Notes: generated from the sequence alone by a model not told the origin. Positions 44,109 through 53,332 are shown, counted from the stretch's first letter. The stretch is DNA of 64,000 nucleotides from Gammaproteobacteria bacterium (GCA_003132025.1 PKWJ01000054.1:23363-87362), one strand, 5' to 3'. Numbers and translations are program-made.

Positions 44109-44814
44109 GGTTTATCTCGGTCAGCAGGTAGCCCACCCCGCGGATGCTGCGGATCACGCGCGGATCGGCCGCGTCCACTTCGATCAGCTTGCGCAGCCGG
44201 ACGATGAAATTGTCCACCGTGCGCGAGGTCGGAAACTCATCGGTCGACCAGGCGCGATCGAGGATCTCATCGCGACTCACGGCCTTGCCGACCCGCTCGG
44301 CCAGCAGCCGCAGTACGGCGCACTCCTTGTGCGTCAGCGCCACGCTCTCGCCGTTCACCGTGGCCGAGAAGCGCTCGAAATCCACCAGCGCGCGCCCGAT
44401 GCGCACCTGGCCGCGCATATCGCCCGGCACGCGGGTCAGCTCCTGCGCGCGCTTCAGGCATTTCTGGATCCGCAGCAACAGTTCCCGGAAATGAAATGGC
44501 TTGCCGATGTAATCGTCGGCGCCGAGCTCCAGGCCCCGGATACGCTCCTCGGCGGCCGCGTGGGCGGTGAGGAATATGATCGCCGTGGCCGGCGCGCGCA
44601 CGCGCACCAGGCGTGCCAGTTCGAACCCATTGCCGTCCGGCAGGCCGACATCGAGCAGCGCCAGCTCGAATTGCGCGCTACCGATCGCCCGGCGCGCACT
44701 GGCGATCGAGTCGGCACGCGTCACCTGAAAACCCTCGGCGCCCAGGCGCTCGACCAGCGTCTCGGCCACATTGCGCTCATCCTCCACCAGCAATAGCTGC
44801 GCGCCGCCGCTCAT
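44101..44814 (-). CDS. OmpR/PhoB-family response regulator within the haem operon
   Basis: A 237-residue regulator. The receiver domain has the acidic pocket VEDE near residue 10, phosphoacceptor D55 in LLDVGLPDG, and K in YIGKPFHFRELL. The C-terminal winged helix is of OmpR type (SRTVDNFIVRLRKLIEVD). ATG at 44814 overlaps the kinase stop by 4 nt. It sits between a divergent hemCD/kinase and hemE, an uncommon place for a two-component system. Target genes are unknown; the haem operon or its neighbours are obvious candidates. Confidence 0.87.
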   Translation of the reverse strand: MSGGAQLLLVEDERNVAETLVERLGAEGFQVTRADSIASARRAIGSAQFELALLDVGLPDGNGFELARLVRVRAPATAIIFLTAHAAAEERIRGLELGADDYIGKPFHFRELLLRIQKCLKRAQELTRVPGDMRGQVRIGRALVDFERFSATVNGESVALTHKECAVLRLLAERVGKAVSRDEILDRAWSTDEFPTSRTVDNFIVRLRKLIEVDAADPRVIRSIRGVGYLLTEINRE

Positions 44815-45770
44815 GCGCCGGCCCGAAACCACAGTTCGCAGCGAAAGCCGTCGCCCGGCGCGGTGTCAAACCGCGCCCGGCCACGCATGCGCTGCATCAG
44901 GCGTCGCACCAGATACAGCCCGACGCCGGCGCCCGGGGAAGCCGCGCCACGGCCAAACAGGCGCCCCAGGCGACCGGTGCCGGCGGCGACTCCGCGCCCG
45001 TTGTCCTGGTATTCGAGCACCACGTAGCGACCCTGCCGTACTGCAGTGAGCCGCACGCTGACCGGGGTGATGCACGAATGGCGCACCGAGTTTTCGACCA
45101 GGTTGCGCAGAATCAACTGCAGCGCCGCGGCGTCGGCTTCCACCGGCGGCAGGCTGGCGTCCAGGTGTGCGCGCAGATCCAGGCGTGCGCCATGCGCCCC
45201 GGCAATGTCGCGGATCGAATGCGCGAGCCACGGATGCAGCGGTATCTCCTGATCGGCCAGCGAACCGCCGCCCTCGATGCGCGCCAGCTCCAGGGTTTTT
45301 TCGATCTGCGATTCCAGGCGATGCGAATCCTCCAGCAGTCGGCGCGCCAGTTCCACACGCTGGGCGCCCTCCGCGATCGCCTCGGCCTGCAACCGGATGC
45401 TGGTCAGCGGCGTGCGCAGCTCGTGGGTCACCGAAGCAAAAAACGCCTGCATGCTGCGGGCGCGACGCTGTTCGCGCCAGTACAACCACGCCAGCAGCAG
45501 CGATATCGCCAGCAACAGCGCCAGAAAGGTACTCGACTCGCCGATCAGCATCAGCCGCGTGCGCGACCACTGCGCGGCGGCAAGATCCTGGCCGCCGGCG
45601 CCGAGCGCCTGCAGCGCGGCGATGCGCCGTGCCTGACGCTCGATCACCGTCGCCCACCACACCAGCAGCACCAGCTGCAGTGCCAGCCACACCAGCGCGG
45701 CGCCCGCGATCAATGCGGTGCGCCGCATCGGCACGATGCTCAAGCCGCCCTGACCTGCACTGCGAGTCAC
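44811..45770 (-). CDS. sensor histidine kinase within the haem operon
   Basis: A 319-residue membrane kinase. Two hydrophobic segments (about residues 18-42 and 78-98) bracket a short periplasmic loop of about 35 residues, so a small ligand or membrane signal is likely. There is no HAMP domain between the second segment and H116 (SVTHELRTPLTS). The ATP-binding domain has NLVENSVRHS and NGRGV. The GTG start at 45770 forms a GTGA overlap with hemCD. The sensed signal is unknown. Confidence 0.86.
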   Translation of the reverse strand: MTRSAGQGGLSIVPMRRTALIAGAALVWLALQLVLLVWWATVIERQARRIAALQALGAGGQDLAAAQWSRTRLMLIGESSTFLALLLAISLLLAWLYWREQRRARSMQAFFASVTHELRTPLTSIRLQAEAIAEGAQRVELARRLLEDSHRLESQIEKTLELARIEGGGSLADQEIPLHPWLAHSIRDIAGAHGARLDLRAHLDASLPPVEADAAALQLILRNLVENSVRHSCITPVSVRLTAVRQGRYVVLEYQDNGRGVAAGTGRLGRLFGRGAASPGAGVGLYLVRRLMQRMRGRARFDTAPGDGFRCELWFRAGA

Positions 45771-47353
45771 ACGCCCAGCCAGTGGCGCCAGTGCGCCGGT
45801 TGCGGGAACACCCGCAGATTCTGCACCCCGGCGCGGCGCAGGTGTTCATAGGTCTTGCCCGGGCCGCAGGCGTGCTGCACGCCGGGCCCCAGCAGGCCGC
45901 GCCAGCGTTCGAACTGGGCACTGCTGAACCAGTACACGTGCGTGGCATCGGCTGGCGGCGCACCGGCAGCCGGTTCCGGCGCGGCGCCCGGCGCATGCCG
46001 GTAGGTTGCGATCACATCGCCCGCCGGCCAGCCCTCGACGGCGTCGGCGTGGGTCAGCACCGTCCATTGATCGCGCGGCGGCAACTGCAACAGCGGCTCG
46101 GACAACATCGTTTCCAGCGCGCCAAAGCCCAGGCCTTCGGCGCAGCCCTCTACCCACACGCCGCGCTCCGCCAGCGCCTGCCAGGTGTCGATACCGGGCA
46201 CCCAGACATGCACGGCCGAGGGGATGTGCGTGGCTTCGCCCTCGGGCAGTGCCCGGCGATGGCTGACGAACAGCGCCGTGGCGCGGCTCAGGCGCTCGGT
46301 GCTGCGCGCAACGCCGGCGGCGACCGGTTCAACACCCGGGCGCTCAGCCCGACTGCCGTCCCAGGCTTTGATGGCGTGGCCCGGCGGCTCGAGCGGCGTC
46401 GCGGGCGTCCACTGCGGCTGCGGCTGCGGCGCAGCGACATCGAGCTGCACGTCGGTGTCGCCGCCATCGCGCAGGTAGAGCAGCGTGCCGACGCCCGGCA
46501 GCTCGACCTGGGTGGCACCGAAGCGCTGATGGCAGCCGCCGCCGCGTTGCGCCAGCAGCGCGCGCTCTATCGCGACCGCGGCGCGTGTGGGCGCGTGATC
46601 GATGGCGCGCAGCAGTGCCACGGTTTCAGCATCGCCCGGACGGCACTCGACCGCCAGCGCGCCCTGGGCCGGTGCCGCGGGGCATACCGACAGTGGCAGC
46701 ACCATGCGCTGCAGACCCGAGAACAACTCGCGCATCAGCGCCAGTCCGGCGGCATCGGCCCACAGCCGCGCGAGACCGGCAAATGCGAGCACAATGCCAT
46801 CCAGCTGCCGCGTGGAGCCGCGCGGCTCACGCAGGCGGCGCAGCCGCGAGTCGACATTGCCGCGCAGGTCGACCAGGCGCACGCGCCCGAGTGTGCGCCG
46901 ATCCGAGATTCGTCGCGGCAGCACGCGTTGCAGGAAATCAGGCACAAAGCTGGCGCGCCGTGGCGAGGAGCTGCCGAGCACCAGCTCATGGCCGGCCGCC
47001 AGGCGTTCGGGGACGTCGGCGGCAAACACCGCAATGTCGTGCGGCAGCTCGCGTCGCGGCACCGCCGCGAGCAGCAGGCGCGCCGAGCGCTCCAGGCTCA
47101 GATCCTTATAAGAATGCACGGTGAAATCGACCTGGCCGGCGAGCAGCGCCGCGTCCAGGTCATCGGTAAAGAATTCCTTGCCTTCGACGCTCGACAGCGG
47201 CGAATCGAGGATGCGGTCGCCGCGGGTCTCGATGCCGACCAGCTCGACCGCGAGGCCGGGGTGCAGCTGTTCGAGCTGCCGTGCAACGGCGGCGCTTTGT
47301 GCACGTGCGAGAGCGGACCGGCGCGTGCCGAGCTTCAATGCCCGCGGCAGCAT
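45767..47353 (-). CDS. hemC: fused hydroxymethylbilane synthase with HemD-like C-terminal half
   Basis: A 528-residue protein. Residues about 1-320 are porphobilinogen deaminase: KLGTRRSALARAQS, VHSYKDL with D84, and GGGCHQRFG whose C274 would hold the dipyrromethane cofactor. The family is usually 300-320 residues, so about 200 more are added. That C-terminal part (WVPGIDTWQALAERGVWVEG, then VYWFSSAQFERWRGLLGPG, then ACGPGKTYEHLRRAG) resembles uroporphyrinogen-III synthase (HemD). The fusion would form and cyclise hydroxymethylbilane. The HSYKD in place of HSMKD and the unusual spacing mark a divergent branch. It follows hemA by 3 nt. Confidence 0.84.
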   Translation of the reverse strand: MLPRALKLGTRRSALARAQSAAVARQLEQLHPGLAVELVGIETRGDRILDSPLSSVEGKEFFTDDLDAALLAGQVDFTVHSYKDLSLERSARLLLAAVPRRELPHDIAVFAADVPERLAAGHELVLGSSSPRRASFVPDFLQRVLPRRISDRRTLGRVRLVDLRGNVDSRLRRLREPRGSTRQLDGIVLAFAGLARLWADAAGLALMRELFSGLQRMVLPLSVCPAAPAQGALAVECRPGDAETVALLRAIDHAPTRAAVAIERALLAQRGGGCHQRFGATQVELPGVGTLLYLRDGGDTDVQLDVAAPQPQPQWTPATPLEPPGHAIKAWDGSRAERPGVEPVAAGVARSTERLSRATALFVSHRRALPEGEATHIPSAVHVWVPGIDTWQALAERGVWVEGCAEGLGFGALETMLSEPLLQLPPRDQWTVLTHADAVEGWPAGDVIATYRHAPGAAPEPAAGAPPADATHVYWFSSAQFERWRGLLGPGVQHACGPGKTYEHLRRAGVQNLRVFPQPAHWRHWLGV

Positions 47354-47356
47354 GGC

Positions 47357-48370
47357 TCAAAGACTATCGAAGGCGGCGAGATCTTCCCAGCTGTGCGGGT
47401 GCGAGGAGTTCGCGCCGAGCGAGCGCAACAGGGCTTTCTCCTGGCAGGCGCGGCGCGCGCGCTCGAACTGGCGCCGACGCAGCTCCGACTGCGCCTGCAG
47501 CATGTCGAACAGGGCGCCGAGACTGACCAGCTCCGGCAGTGCATTCCACGGCGCAGCGCCCTCCGCACCCAGCCCCAGATGAATCACGCGCCCAGCACGA
47601 TCTTCGCGCTCGCGCCAGGCGGCAACGCGCGCCACATCGCGCGAGGGCTGGCCCGGCACACACACGATCACGTTGCGCGCTCGGCGCCAGGCGGCCAGTT
47701 CCGCCTCCAGCTCGCCTTCGATCACACGCACCGGGCGTGCCGGATCGCGCTTCGCCAACTCGCGCGCCAGCTCGACGGCGCGTTCGCCGGTGCGGTTCCA
47801 CAGCCAGATTTGCGAGCCGGTGAGCCAGGGCGCGATCGATTGTGCCAGCTGACCGGCGCCGATCAGAAGCGTCGCACCGCCGCCGGCCTCATCGCCCAGC
47901 AAGCGGCGCGTCTGCGAGCCGTAGGAGGCGCTGCCGAGGCTCCCCAGGTGCTGCGCGCGCACTGCCTTGGCGTCCTGAAACAGCAGCTGCACCCAGGGCG
48001 AGAGCTCGCGCGCCAGCGGCGAGGCGCGCTCCGAGAACTCGCGCCAGGCCTGCTTGATCTGGCCGAAAATCTCGGTCTCGGCGACCAGTTTGCTTTCCAG
48101 GCCGGCGGCAAAGCGCAGCAGATACGCGTACGCATCCGCACCCTCGAAACACTCGAGGGCTCCGTCGACGGGAAATTCCTGCCGCGCGAGCGCCGCGGCC
48201 TCAGCGCCACAAACTACCGCCACGCGCCGCTGACAGGTATCGATAGCAAACCAGTCCAGGCCCGATCGTGCCAGGGGGGCGGCACCGGCGGCGACAAGTG
48301 CGCCGCGCCAGTGCAGGACGTTGATATCGCGCAATTCCACCGTCGGCAGGCTAGCGCCGCGGGCGGCCAA
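47357..48370 (-). CDS. hemA: divergent glutamyl-tRNA reductase HemA
   Basis: HemA reduces glutamyl-tRNA to glutamate-1-semialdehyde, the committed step of the C5 haem pathway. The catalytic Cys is C46 in DTCQRR and GLESKLVAETEIFGQIKQAW matches the substrate/NADPH linker of the family. The NADPH-binding stretch LLIGAGQLAQSI follows. At 337 residues it is about 80 shorter than E. coli HemA (418), with the C-terminal dimerisation helices reduced. The start TTG at 48370 is preferred over GTG 48340 but neither has a good ribosome-binding site. A Fur-box-like palindrome lies about 104 nt upstream. Confidence 0.83.
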   Translation of the reverse strand: MAARGASLPTVELRDINVLHWRGALVAAGAAPLARSGLDWFAIDTCQRRVAVVCGAEAAALARQEFPVDGALECFEGADAYAYLLRFAAGLESKLVAETEIFGQIKQAWREFSERASPLARELSPWVQLLFQDAKAVRAQHLGSLGSASYGSQTRRLLGDEAGGGATLLIGAGQLAQSIAPWLTGSQIWLWNRTGERAVELARELAKRDPARPVRVIEGELEAELAAWRRARNVIVCVPGQPSRDVARVAAWREREDRAGRVIHLGLGAEGAAPWNALPELVSLGALFDMLQAQSELRRRQFERARRACQEKALLRSLGANSSHPHSWEDLAAFDSL

Positions 48371-48473
48371 TTTGTCATGGCCGTGTCACTGCCAGCGCCA
48401 AAGATACTTAGGTAGCAAGGCGGCTTTCGGGAATGCGCCACCATACCGGACTGCCGCCACGACGAATCGACAT

Positions 48474-48492
48474 AAGAATGAGAATCATTATG
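48474..48492. promoter_or_regulatory. Fur-box-like site upstream of hemA
   Basis: The 19-nt stretch AAGAATGAGAATCATTATG matches the classical Fur palindrome at 15 of 19 positions, with the core AATGAGAATCATTAT intact. It lies 104 nt upstream of the hemA start and between hemA and the divergent GH127 gene. Iron-dependent control of the haem operon is the natural reading. I could not place a -10/-35 pair for hemA relative to it. Confidence 0.6.
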
Positions 48493-48537
48493 AATAATTG
48501 TCCGCAACCCCCGGTGCTGCTACCCGGTGTGCGGGCA

Positions 48538-48566
48538 CTGATATCCGACCGAACACGGGTTATGCT
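48538..48566 (+). promoter_or_regulatory. putative promoter of the GH127 gene
   Basis: CTGATA at 48538-48543 and TATGCT at 48561-48566 are separated by exactly 17 nt (4/6 matches each to the sigma-70 hexamers). A start near 48573 would place the operator-like palindrome TGTCAGACA at the first transcribed bases, the position expected of a repressor site. The ATG of the gene is at 48597. Confidence 0.42.
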
Positions 48567-48572
48567 TGGTTA

Positions 48573-48586
48573 AATGTCAGACAAAT
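48573..48586. promoter_or_regulatory. GntR-type operator candidate before GH127
   Basis: AATGTCAGACAAAT contains TGTC-A-GACA, a near-perfect palindrome of the form TTGTCWGACAA (10 of 11) expected for FCD-type GntR proteins. It shares TCAGACAA with three sites near the GntR gene (54954, 56091 and 56141). See the related finding. Confidence 0.52.
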
Positions 48587-48596
48587 AGAGGTGGCG

Positions 48597-50432
48597 ATGG
48601 GCCGGTTGTCACGGCGCGGGCTGCTGCAATTGGGCGGCTTATCCACGCTCAGCGCGCTCACCGGCAATGCGGCCGCATTTCATGTCGCTGCAGCTTCGTC
48701 TTCCCCCGGCCTCAAGCCCGCTGCGTACGCCGACGTCACGCTGCTCGACGGGCCGCTGCTCGATCAGTTTCGCGCGCAGCATGCCACGCTGCTGGCGATG
48801 GACGAGGACGCGCTCCTCAAGCCGTATCGGACGGCCGCAGGCCTGGCTGCCCCGGGCGATGATCTGGGCGGCTGGTACAACTCCTCAGCCGCTTTCGACC
48901 CGCCGCGCGATATGCATGGGTTCATCCCCGGCCACAGTCTGGGGCAGTACATCTCCAGCCTGGCGCGTGCCTATGCCGTCACCGGCGATGAAGCCACCCG
49001 GCAAAAGGTGCAGCGACTGGTGGCCGGATACGCTGCGACGATAACGCCGCGTCTGTACGACGGCTATCCGCTGCCGGCGTACCTGTTCGACAAGATCAAT
49101 ATCGGGCTCATCGACGCGCATAAGCTGGCGAGAGACCCGCGCGCGCTGACGGCGCTCGATGCCACGCTCGACGCAGCGCTGCCGCACCTGCCGGAGAAGG
49201 CGCTCACGCGCCCGCAGATGGCGGCGCGACCACATCCCAACATCGCCTTCACCTGGGACGAGTCATACACACTGCCAGAAAATCTCTATCTCGCCTGGCG
49301 TCGAGGCGCCGGCCTTCGCTATCGCGAGCTTGCAGCGCGTTATCTGCTCGATGCCGACTACTTCGATCCACTGGCTCGCGGCGACAACGTACTGCCGGGC
49401 AAACACGCCTACAGCCATGTGAATGCGCTCAGTTCCGCCATGCAGGCCTATCTGGTGGACGGAGATCCCAAGCACCTGCAGGCGGCCAGAAATGGTTTTG
49501 ATTTCGTGCTGGCGCAGAGTTACGCAACCGGAGGCTGGGGGCCGAACGAGGGCTTTGTGGTTCCGGGGTCGGGAGCGCTAGGCGAGTCGCTGGGCAACAC
49601 GCACGCCAGCTTCGAAACCCCGTGCGGTGCCTACGGGCATTTCAAGATCGCGCGCTACCTCATGGCCGTCACGCTCGACAGCCGCTACGGCGACAGCATG
49701 GAGCGGGTGCTCTACAACACGGTGCTGGGCGCATTGCCGATGAAGCCGGATGGCACCGCGTTCTATTACGCCGACTACAACGCCAGCGGCTCGAAGACAT
49801 ACTTTGAATACCGCTGCCCGTGCTGCTCGGGTACGCTCGGCCAGATGGTGGCCGACTATGGGATCAGCGCTTATCTGCTGAGCGATCGCGGTGCAGTGGT
49901 GAACCTGTACCTGCCGTCGAAGCTGTCCTGGCGGCAGAACGGCCGCGCGCTGAGCCTGCAGCAGAGCACCGCTTATCCGCTCGATTCCGCGATCGAGATC
50001 GCGCTCGCCACCGCAACCCCGCAGACGTTCTCGATCACGCTGCGCATCCCGGCCTGGGCCGGCGGCAACAGCACCATCAGCGTGAACGGCCAGCGCGTGC
50101 CGCAGCCAATCGTTGCCGGCAGCTGGCACGAAATCCGGCGCACCTGGAACGACGGCGACCGCATCGAGCTCATTCTCGACCGGCCACTGCGGCTGGAGAT
50201 GGTGGACCGGCAGCATCCTGACCTGGTGGCGCTGATGCAGGGTCCGCTGGCGCTGTTCGCGCTCGGTGATCGCATGCTGCCGTTCACGCGCCGCGAGCTA
50301 ATGTCGGTGCGCCAGGTTGCAGCCCGTTCGAGCGAGTGGCGCGTGGTCACCGCCGATGGCGCGCAGAGTTTCAAGCCCTACTATGCAGTTGGTTTGGAGA
50401 GCACGCGCCTGTATCAGCCGGTGTCTGCCTGA
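48597..50432 (+). CDS. GH127 beta-L-arabinofuranosidase-like secreted protein
   Basis: A 611-residue protein starting MGRLSRRGLLQLGG, a twin-arginine-type signal (RRGLL). The GH127 catalytic set is recognisable: E340 in FETPCG and the Cys cluster C343, C407, C409, C410 (FEYRCPCCSGTLG) that binds zinc and holds the nucleophile Cys; GGWGPNEGF is near the acid/base region. The family releases beta-L-arabinofuranosyl groups from arabinose-containing glycans. The ATG at 48597 is preferred over upstream in-frame starts because the twin-Arg signal follows it directly. It converges with the symporter gene. Confidence 0.83.
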   Translation: MGRLSRRGLLQLGGLSTLSALTGNAAAFHVAAASSSPGLKPAAYADVTLLDGPLLDQFRAQHATLLAMDEDALLKPYRTAAGLAAPGDDLGGWYNSSAAFDPPRDMHGFIPGHSLGQYISSLARAYAVTGDEATRQKVQRLVAGYAATITPRLYDGYPLPAYLFDKINIGLIDAHKLARDPRALTALDATLDAALPHLPEKALTRPQMAARPHPNIAFTWDESYTLPENLYLAWRRGAGLRYRELAARYLLDADYFDPLARGDNVLPGKHAYSHVNALSSAMQAYLVDGDPKHLQAARNGFDFVLAQSYATGGWGPNEGFVVPGSGALGESLGNTHASFETPCGAYGHFKIARYLMAVTLDSRYGDSMERVLYNTVLGALPMKPDGTAFYYADYNASGSKTYFEYRCPCCSGTLGQMVADYGISAYLLSDRGAVVNLYLPSKLSWRQNGRALSLQQSTAYPLDSAIEIALATATPQTFSITLRIPAWAGGNSTISVNGQRVPQPIVAGSWHEIRRTWNDGDRIELILDRPLRLEMVDRQHPDLVALMQGPLALFALGDRMLPFTRRELMSVRQVAARSSEWRVVTADGAQSFKPYYAVGLESTRLYQPVSA

Positions 50433-50435
50433 GCG

Positions 50436-52220
50436 TCACCAGAACGCGATATAGAACAGCACCACCGCCGCCAGCACGATCAGGCTCCACACCACATCCG
50501 AGGTTCCCCAGCTGGCACGGGTCGCGGCTTTCTCCTCGGCGCTGGCGCCATACCAGGTGACACGCACCACTTTTGGATCGGGCGGCTTGGTGAGCAGGCT
50601 GATGACCACGACCAGGGCGGCCGTGACCAGCAGCAATATCTGGGTGTAGTAGAGCCAGTGGATATTCCAGAACTCGAAGATCCAGCCATGCGCGGCCCTG
50701 ATTGGCGCGATCGCCGTGTCGTACTGGTGCTGCGTGATCGCGCGCCGGTAGAGCTGCTGCTTGAGGGTCGCCACCGTCACGCCGTCATTGCGCATCACCA
50801 GGTCGGCCGCCAGGCGTGCGAAGCCGCCGATGATCCCGACCACAAAGGCCCAGAAAGCCGCCGGCGCCGTAGCTCGGGTCCAGAACACACCCAGCAGGAA
50901 CAGCGCCGCGATCGCCGGCGATAGATAGCCCTGCACGCTCTGCAGGTAGACGTACAGGTCGGAATGCAGGCTCTTGATCACCAGCACCCAGCAGATCCCC
51001 ATCACTACGATGACCGCGGTCGCTATTCGCCCGACGAACACTTCGGTCCTGCCCGATGCGTCTGGATACCACTCGCGGAAGAAGTCCATCGTGAACAGGG
51101 TCGCGGAGGCATTGAACTTGGATGCCAACGATGCCATCAGCGCCACGATCATCGAGCAGGCGACCATGCCGCGCAGGCCGTGCGGCAGGATCTGCGCCAC
51201 CAGAGACGTATAGGCAGCATCGCCGCTGGTCTTGAAACCCATCTGCGGTGACTGCGTCAACGCGAAGGCGATGATGCCGGGCACCAGGAAGATGAATACC
51301 GGCGTCAGCTTCAAGACCGCAGCCAGGATGGCGCCGCGGCGCGATTGCTGCTGGTTGCGCCCGGCCAGCACACGCTGCACGATGTATTGATCGGTACACC
51401 AGTACCAGAAGCCGATGATCGCCGAACCCGGCAGCACCGCCGCCCACGACCATTCGGGATCCCCGAGCGGGCGAATCAGGTGAATGTTGGCGCCGGCGGC
51501 GGCGACCGTCACCTGCCAGCCGGCGATCAGGCTGCCGTGGCCGAGCGCACTCAGTCCCGCGTACAGAATGCAGACCGATCCGAGAATCAGCACCGGTGCC
51601 TGCAGCACGGCGGTGTACATGATGACCCGCAGCCCGCCGAGCACGGTGTAGAGCCCGGTGGTGAAAGCCAGGCCCAGCGCAATGATCCAGAACACATCGA
51701 CACTGGTGCCCAGAATATTCACGGTATCGATGCCCAGCAGCGTGCGTACCACCACATCGCCGGCGTAGATCGTGACCGCGATCTTGGTGAGCACCAGGCT
51801 TGCGATGCTAAGGATGCTCAGTGCATTGCGCGATCCGCGGCTGAATCGCAGCTCGAGGAACTCCGGCATCGTGAACACCTTCATGCGATCGTACAGCGGC
51901 ACGAATACCCAGCCGAGCAGCAGGATCAGCCACCCCTGCATCTCCCAGTGCGCCATCGCCATGCCGGTGGCGAATCCCGCGCCCGCCAGTCCGACCAGAT
52001 GTTCCGAGCCGATGTTGGAGGAGAAGATCGAGCTGCCGATCTGCACCCAGTTGCTATCGCGGCTCGATAGAAAATAATCCTTGCCGGACCGCGCCTTGGA
52101 TCGCATCGCGTACAGGACGATGACCAGCATGACGGTGATGAACAGCGCCACCACCAGCCAGTCCTCGAGGTTGAAGACCGAGCCCGGCGCCGCGCCGGCG
52201 GGCGCCTCGAGCGCGCTCAC
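50436..52220 (-). CDS. sodium:solute symporter (SSS family), probably sugar
   Basis: A 594-residue protein with about 13-14 membrane segments, such as LVVALFITVMLVIVLYAM and VFWIIALGLAFTTGLYTVL. The SSS/SGLT pattern is clear: SSNIGSEHLVGLAGAGFATG in the early helices and GFWYWCTDQYIVQRVLAGRN in the middle. The length is normal for sugar symporters. It is flanked by arabinose-releasing enzymes and the AraD1 gene, so L-arabinose or an arabinose oligosaccharide is the likely substrate. The sugar cannot be read from sequence. Confidence 0.85.
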   Translation of the reverse strand: MSALEAPAGAAPGSVFNLEDWLVVALFITVMLVIVLYAMRSKARSGKDYFLSSRDSNWVQIGSSIFSSNIGSEHLVGLAGAGFATGMAMAHWEMQGWLILLLGWVFVPLYDRMKVFTMPEFLELRFSRGSRNALSILSIASLVLTKIAVTIYAGDVVVRTLLGIDTVNILGTSVDVFWIIALGLAFTTGLYTVLGGLRVIMYTAVLQAPVLILGSVCILYAGLSALGHGSLIAGWQVTVAAAGANIHLIRPLGDPEWSWAAVLPGSAIIGFWYWCTDQYIVQRVLAGRNQQQSRRGAILAAVLKLTPVFIFLVPGIIAFALTQSPQMGFKTSGDAAYTSLVAQILPHGLRGMVACSMIVALMASLASKFNASATLFTMDFFREWYPDASGRTEVFVGRIATAVIVVMGICWVLVIKSLHSDLYVYLQSVQGYLSPAIAALFLLGVFWTRATAPAAFWAFVVGIIGGFARLAADLVMRNDGVTVATLKQQLYRRAITQHQYDTAIAPIRAAHGWIFEFWNIHWLYYTQILLLVTAALVVVISLLTKPPDPKVVRVTWYGASAEEKAATRASWGTSDVVWSLIVLAAVVLFYIAFW

Positions 52221-52339
52221 GCCGTCCTCACCGGCAGATGCCGATCAGCGGCAGCGGTCCCCAGGCTGGCGATGACAACGCACAGCGACTGCACGAACTC
52301 CCCCATTATTCCTGGTGGCCTGCTGTCGAAGGCAGCGAC

Positions 52340-53332
52340 CTAGAGAATGCTGACCGCGGTCGGCGGCGAAGGCACGGTTTGCAATGGATTGCGCAGCGGC
52401 AACGTGAACGGTTGCGCCTCGATTTCGAATACATCCCCATCCTGCGCCAGTACGCCGTCGGCGAAGGAAATCGTGGCAGTGCCAAAGAAGTGTACGTGCA
52501 GGTCGCCGGGCCGGCGAAACTGCGGGTATTTGAAATGATGATGCTCCAGATTGCTGAGGTGATGCGACATGTTCGCCTCTCCGGTCAGAAACGGCTTTTC
52601 CCAGATGGGATTGCCGGCACGACGGATACGCGCGGTGCCATGGATATCCGCCGGCAGCTCGCCGACCAGCAGCTCCGGCCCGATCGACGCCGGGCGCAAT
52701 TTGGAATGCGCCAGGTACAGGTAGTTCATGCGCTCCATCACATGATCGGAAAACTCGTTGGCAAGGGCGAATCCCAGGCGGAACGGGCTGCCGTCGGCGG
52801 CGATGACGTAGATGCCGGCAATCTCCGGCTCCTCGCCGCCGTTGAGCGCAAAGGCGGGCGACGTCAATGGCTGTTCCGGCCCGACAATGCTGCTGCCGTC
52901 GCCTTTATAAAACCATTCCGGCTGCACGCCCGGCTTGCCATGCACCGGCTTGCCACCTTCCACCCCCATCTGAAACATCTTCATCGAATCGCTCGCAGTG
53001 TGCGACTGCGCTTTGGCGTGCATGCGATCGCGTGCATCGGCGGAGCCCAGATGCGTGAGTCCGGTGCCGGTGAGCAGCATGTGCGCGCTATCCGGGTGAT
53101 CGACCGGCGCGAGGATGCGGCCACGGCGCAGAGCATCATTGACGTCGACGAATTCGCCATACCCGAACGCATCCGCCACTGCGGCCAGCGTCGAGTGGGC
53201 GGCTATGGCGGCATGCGCCAGCGCGTATACCGTGGTGGCACCGATCACCCGCCGGGCCTGCGTGCCGCCGTTGCTGGCGATCACAGTTCTGCCGCCGTCG
53301 GTGCCCAGCATCTGGATCAATCGCAGCGTCAT
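52340..53332 (-). CDS. araD1: AraD1-type fumarylacetoacetate-hydrolase-fold protein
   Basis: A 330-residue protein of the FAH superfamily. [18 protein letters not shown] at the start, [40 protein letters not shown] and [17 protein letters not shown] match the AraD1/GguC group. FAH-fold enzymes in sugar-acid pathways dehydrate 2-keto-3-deoxy-pentonates; together with the adjacent semialdehyde dehydrogenase this suggests non-phosphorylating L-arabinose breakdown. It overlaps the dehydrogenase start by 4 nt, and both lie under the 54945-54973 promoter. L-arabinose dehydrogenase, lactonase and arabonate dehydratase are not in the window. Confidence 0.78.
   Translation of the reverse strand: MTLRLIQMLGTDGGRTVIASNGGTQARRVIGATTVYALAHAAIAAHSTLAAVADAFGYGEFVDVNDALRRGRILAPVDHPDSAHMLLTGTGLTHLGSADARDRMHAKAQSHTASDSMKMFQMGVEGGKPVHGKPGVQPEWFYKGDGSSIVGPEQPLTSPAFALNGGEEPEIAGIYVIAADGSPFRLGFALANEFSDHVMERMNYLYLAHSKLRPASIGPELLVGELPADIHGTARIRRAGNPIWEKPFLTGEANMSHHLSNLEHHHFKYPQFRRPGDLHVHFFGTATISFADGVLAQDGDVFEIEAQPFTLPLRNPLQTVPSPPTAVSIL

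Noticed and set aside
45167-48415. Very long open reading frame on the plus strand, opposite the haem genes
   Set aside because: It is antisense to hemCD and hemA, rich in Arg, Gln, His and Ala, and has no recognisable motif. GC-rich antisense frames like this are expected; the haem genes have clear active sites.
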